This document shows positions 62,689 to 64,000 of a DNA stretch of 64,000 bases, one piece after another. The DNA comes from Bacillota bacterium (lineage in GTDB: Bacteria > Bacillota > Clostridia > Lachnospirales > Lachnospiraceae). How positions within the stretch are numbered: the first letter of the stretch is position 1; every line of letters begins with the position of its first letter. The DNA lies in assembly GCA_023423335.1 (NCBI GenBank), contig JAFAFU010000067.1, forward strand, positions 124,001 to 188,000, given 5' to 3'. The notes beneath the pieces are model-generated. The model saw nothing but the letters and a program-made list of their open reading frames with translations. It had not been told where the DNA came from and made no database searches. The position numbers and the translations under genes were made by a program.

Positions 62689-64000
62689 ATGTCTGACGAT
62701 AAATTGATACCTGATCATGACAATGAAAGCGACATAAATCAAATGCCGGATACAGAAGAAACAAAGGAAAGCGCAGAAATTACCACGGACGAATTACATA
62801 AGATTACATGCAGCACCGAGAACAATAAAAGCACGAATGAGCCTTTCGTTCAAATATGGACTGAAGAAGATGTTACCGATGAAGATAAAGCTTCCGTTAA
62901 AGATAAAATTCCTAATGAAGATAAAACTTCTGATGAAGATAAAGCCCTCGATGAAGAAAAAGCTCCCGATGAAGATAAAGCTCCTGATGAAAATGCAACT
63001 GCCGATGAAAACCGGGAACCGGTTACAACGGGAGGAACCGCATCCTCTGTAACAGAGAAGGATAGGAAATTCAAATTCACCCGAAATAATATAATATGCA
63101 TCCTGCGGCTTCTATGTGTCGTTGGATTTATCGTCTTTACCGCTTTATTCATCAATGAGGCTGTAATACAGCCCTACCGGTCCAAGAAGGATATTGATTA
63201 CACCAGGGATTTATATCATAGTCCGGAGGAGGATGTTGCCATAGCTTCCTCTCCCACACCGGCAGCATCTCCTACCCCTGTTCCTGATGCTGTAGTCGTA
63301 ACACCAACCCCTACCCCTGTTATAACTCAGGCGCCTACCCCTACCCCCGATCCGAACAGGGATGAACAGGGACGGCTGCTTCAATTTAAGGAGCTATTAG
63401 CTGAGAATCAGGATGTGAAGGGTTGGATATCGATACCTGATACGAATATCGATTACGTAGTAATGCAGTCCGGCAGGGAGGACCCGGAGTTCTATCTTAA
63501 TAAGGGGTTTGATAAGGAATACAGTAAAGCCGGTACCTTATTTCTGGATATAAGGTCTTCTGTGGAAGAAGATACACAAAGCCTGTTGATTCATGGTCAT
63601 AATATGGTAACCACGAAAGAGAAAATGTTCCGCAGCATCCTGAAATATAAGGAAGGTATCAAATTCTATAAAAATCACCCATTAATTCAATTTGATACGA
63701 TCTATCATACCGGGACCTGGAAGGTATTTGCCGTATTTATAACCCCTCCGGACCCCGAGCGGGATTATTTCTTTGAATACCGGACTTCTACTTTCGCAGA
63801 TGCGTCCGATTTCCTAAACTTTGTATATCAGATCCGCATCCGTTCTCTCATAAATGTAGATGCTGTTGATATCAACGAGAATGACCGGCTGCTGATGCTC
63901 TCCACCTGTTCTTATGAAGCCAATGACAGAAATTACCGTACCGTATTGGTTGCCCGTAAGGTCAGGGACGGGGAATCTACTGAGGTTAATGTGGACCGGG
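62689..64000 (+). CDS. Class B sortase with long acidic N-terminus, 3' end outside the window
   Basis: Open from ATG 62689 (after AAAGGAG) to the window end, 437 codons. The cytoplasmic N-terminus (about 125 residues) is very acidic and contains imperfect repeats of DEDKAPDE. A membrane helix follows (IICILRLLCVVGFIVFTALFI), then a Pro/Thr linker (SPTPAASPTPVPD, TPTPTPVITQAPTPTPDP), then the sortase B domain with catalytic His in LLIHGHNMV, Cys in LMLSTCSYEA and Arg in YRTVLVARK. It anchors surface proteins to peptidoglycan. The long acidic inside tail is unusual for sortases. Confidence 0.92.
   Translation, partial: MSDDKLIPDHDNESDINQMPDTEETKESAEITTDELHKITCSTENNKSTNEPFVQIWTEEDVTDEDKASVKDKIPNEDKTSDEDKALDEEKAPDEDKAPDENATADENREPVTTGGTASSVTEKDRKFKFTRNNIICILRLLCVVGFIVFTALFINEAVIQPYRSKKDIDYTRDLYHSPEEDVAIASSPTPAASPTPVPDAVVVTPTPTPVITQAPTPTPDPNRDEQGRLLQFKELLAENQDVKGWISIPDTNIDYVVMQSGREDPEFYLNKGFDKEYSKAGTLFLDIRSSVEEDTQSLLIHGHNMVTTKEKMFRSILKYKEGIKFYKNHPLIQFDTIYHTGTWKVFAVFITPPDPERDYFFEYRTSTFADASDFLNFVYQIRIRSLINVDAVDINENDRLLMLSTCSYEANDRNYRTVLVARKVRDGESTEVNVDR

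Noticed and set aside
1..64000. tRNA, rRNA or riboswitch elements
   Set aside because: I saw no cloverleaf, rRNA segment or recognisable riboswitch core by eye; a covariance-model search would settle this.

Overview
The window looks like the chromosome of a Gram-positive, anaerobic Lachnospiraceae-type Clostridia. Evidence: strong AGGAGG-type ribosome binding sites almost everywhere, sigma-A promoters, a clostridial mre-min-rod cluster, a ylmE-sepF-ylmH-divIVA cluster, lipoprotein signals, a class B sortase and an LTA-synthase-like protein. Most chromosomal genes are of moderate GC. Three stretches differ: a GC-rich secreted GH43 gene (14.9-17.4 kb), an AT-rich fmt/GNAT stretch (33.0-34.4 kb) and the phage/accessory region (34.4-51 kb).

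Layout. 1-13.0 kb is housekeeping: the miaA 3' end, a Met-gamma-lyase-like PLP enzyme, radC, mreBCD, a PBP2, minCDE, rodA, mgsA and a D,D-carboxypeptidase. 13.2-17.8 kb holds an orphan P-loop protein, an AraC regulator with the GH43 enzyme, and a DUF378 protein. 18.0-27.0 kb is a division/envelope cluster (HlyD-like, ylmE, sepF, ylmH, divIVA, aroB, lspA, rluD), then an AAA/DUF4143 ATPase and a BlaI/MecI-type regulator. 27.3-31.5 kb is an Lhr-type helicase broken by one frameshift. 31.8-34.4 kb holds a lipoprotein, a GNAT fragment and a second-type fmt.

The main discovery is 34.70-48.16 kb: two different filamentous-phage (inovirus-like) prophages placed head to head. phi1 (about 34703-42581) has its phage genes mostly on the minus strand; phi2 (about 42579-48162) has them on the plus strand. 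Each has a small ssDNA-binding-protein candidate, a major coat protein followed by a strong terminator, a pIII-like adsorption protein, three tiny membrane proteins, a Zot/pI ATPase and a hairpin directly after zot. Gene order and protein similarity are conserved between them, but the replication initiators belong to different HUH families and the coat proteins differ (one with, one without a signal peptide). Short att-like repeats bound the elements. The right end of phi2 carries a 15-bp inverted repeat that could fold into a CTXphi-like single-stranded attP. No integrase gene is visible, which suggests use of host Xer recombinases. The phi1 rep reading frame is interrupted at a 9-base homopolymer next to its only plausible start codon.

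48.2-50.3 kb is an accessory stretch with two secreted proteins, one with a Cys/His peptidase-like pattern. 51-54 kb is the pyridoxal-phosphate locus pdxT-pdxS with a divergent MocR-type regulator (probable pdxR). 54.3-64 kb holds a rhodanese lipoprotein, a two-gene ABC exporter, a DUF1543 protein, an LTA-synthase-like sulfatase-fold protein and a class B sortase that runs off the end of the window.
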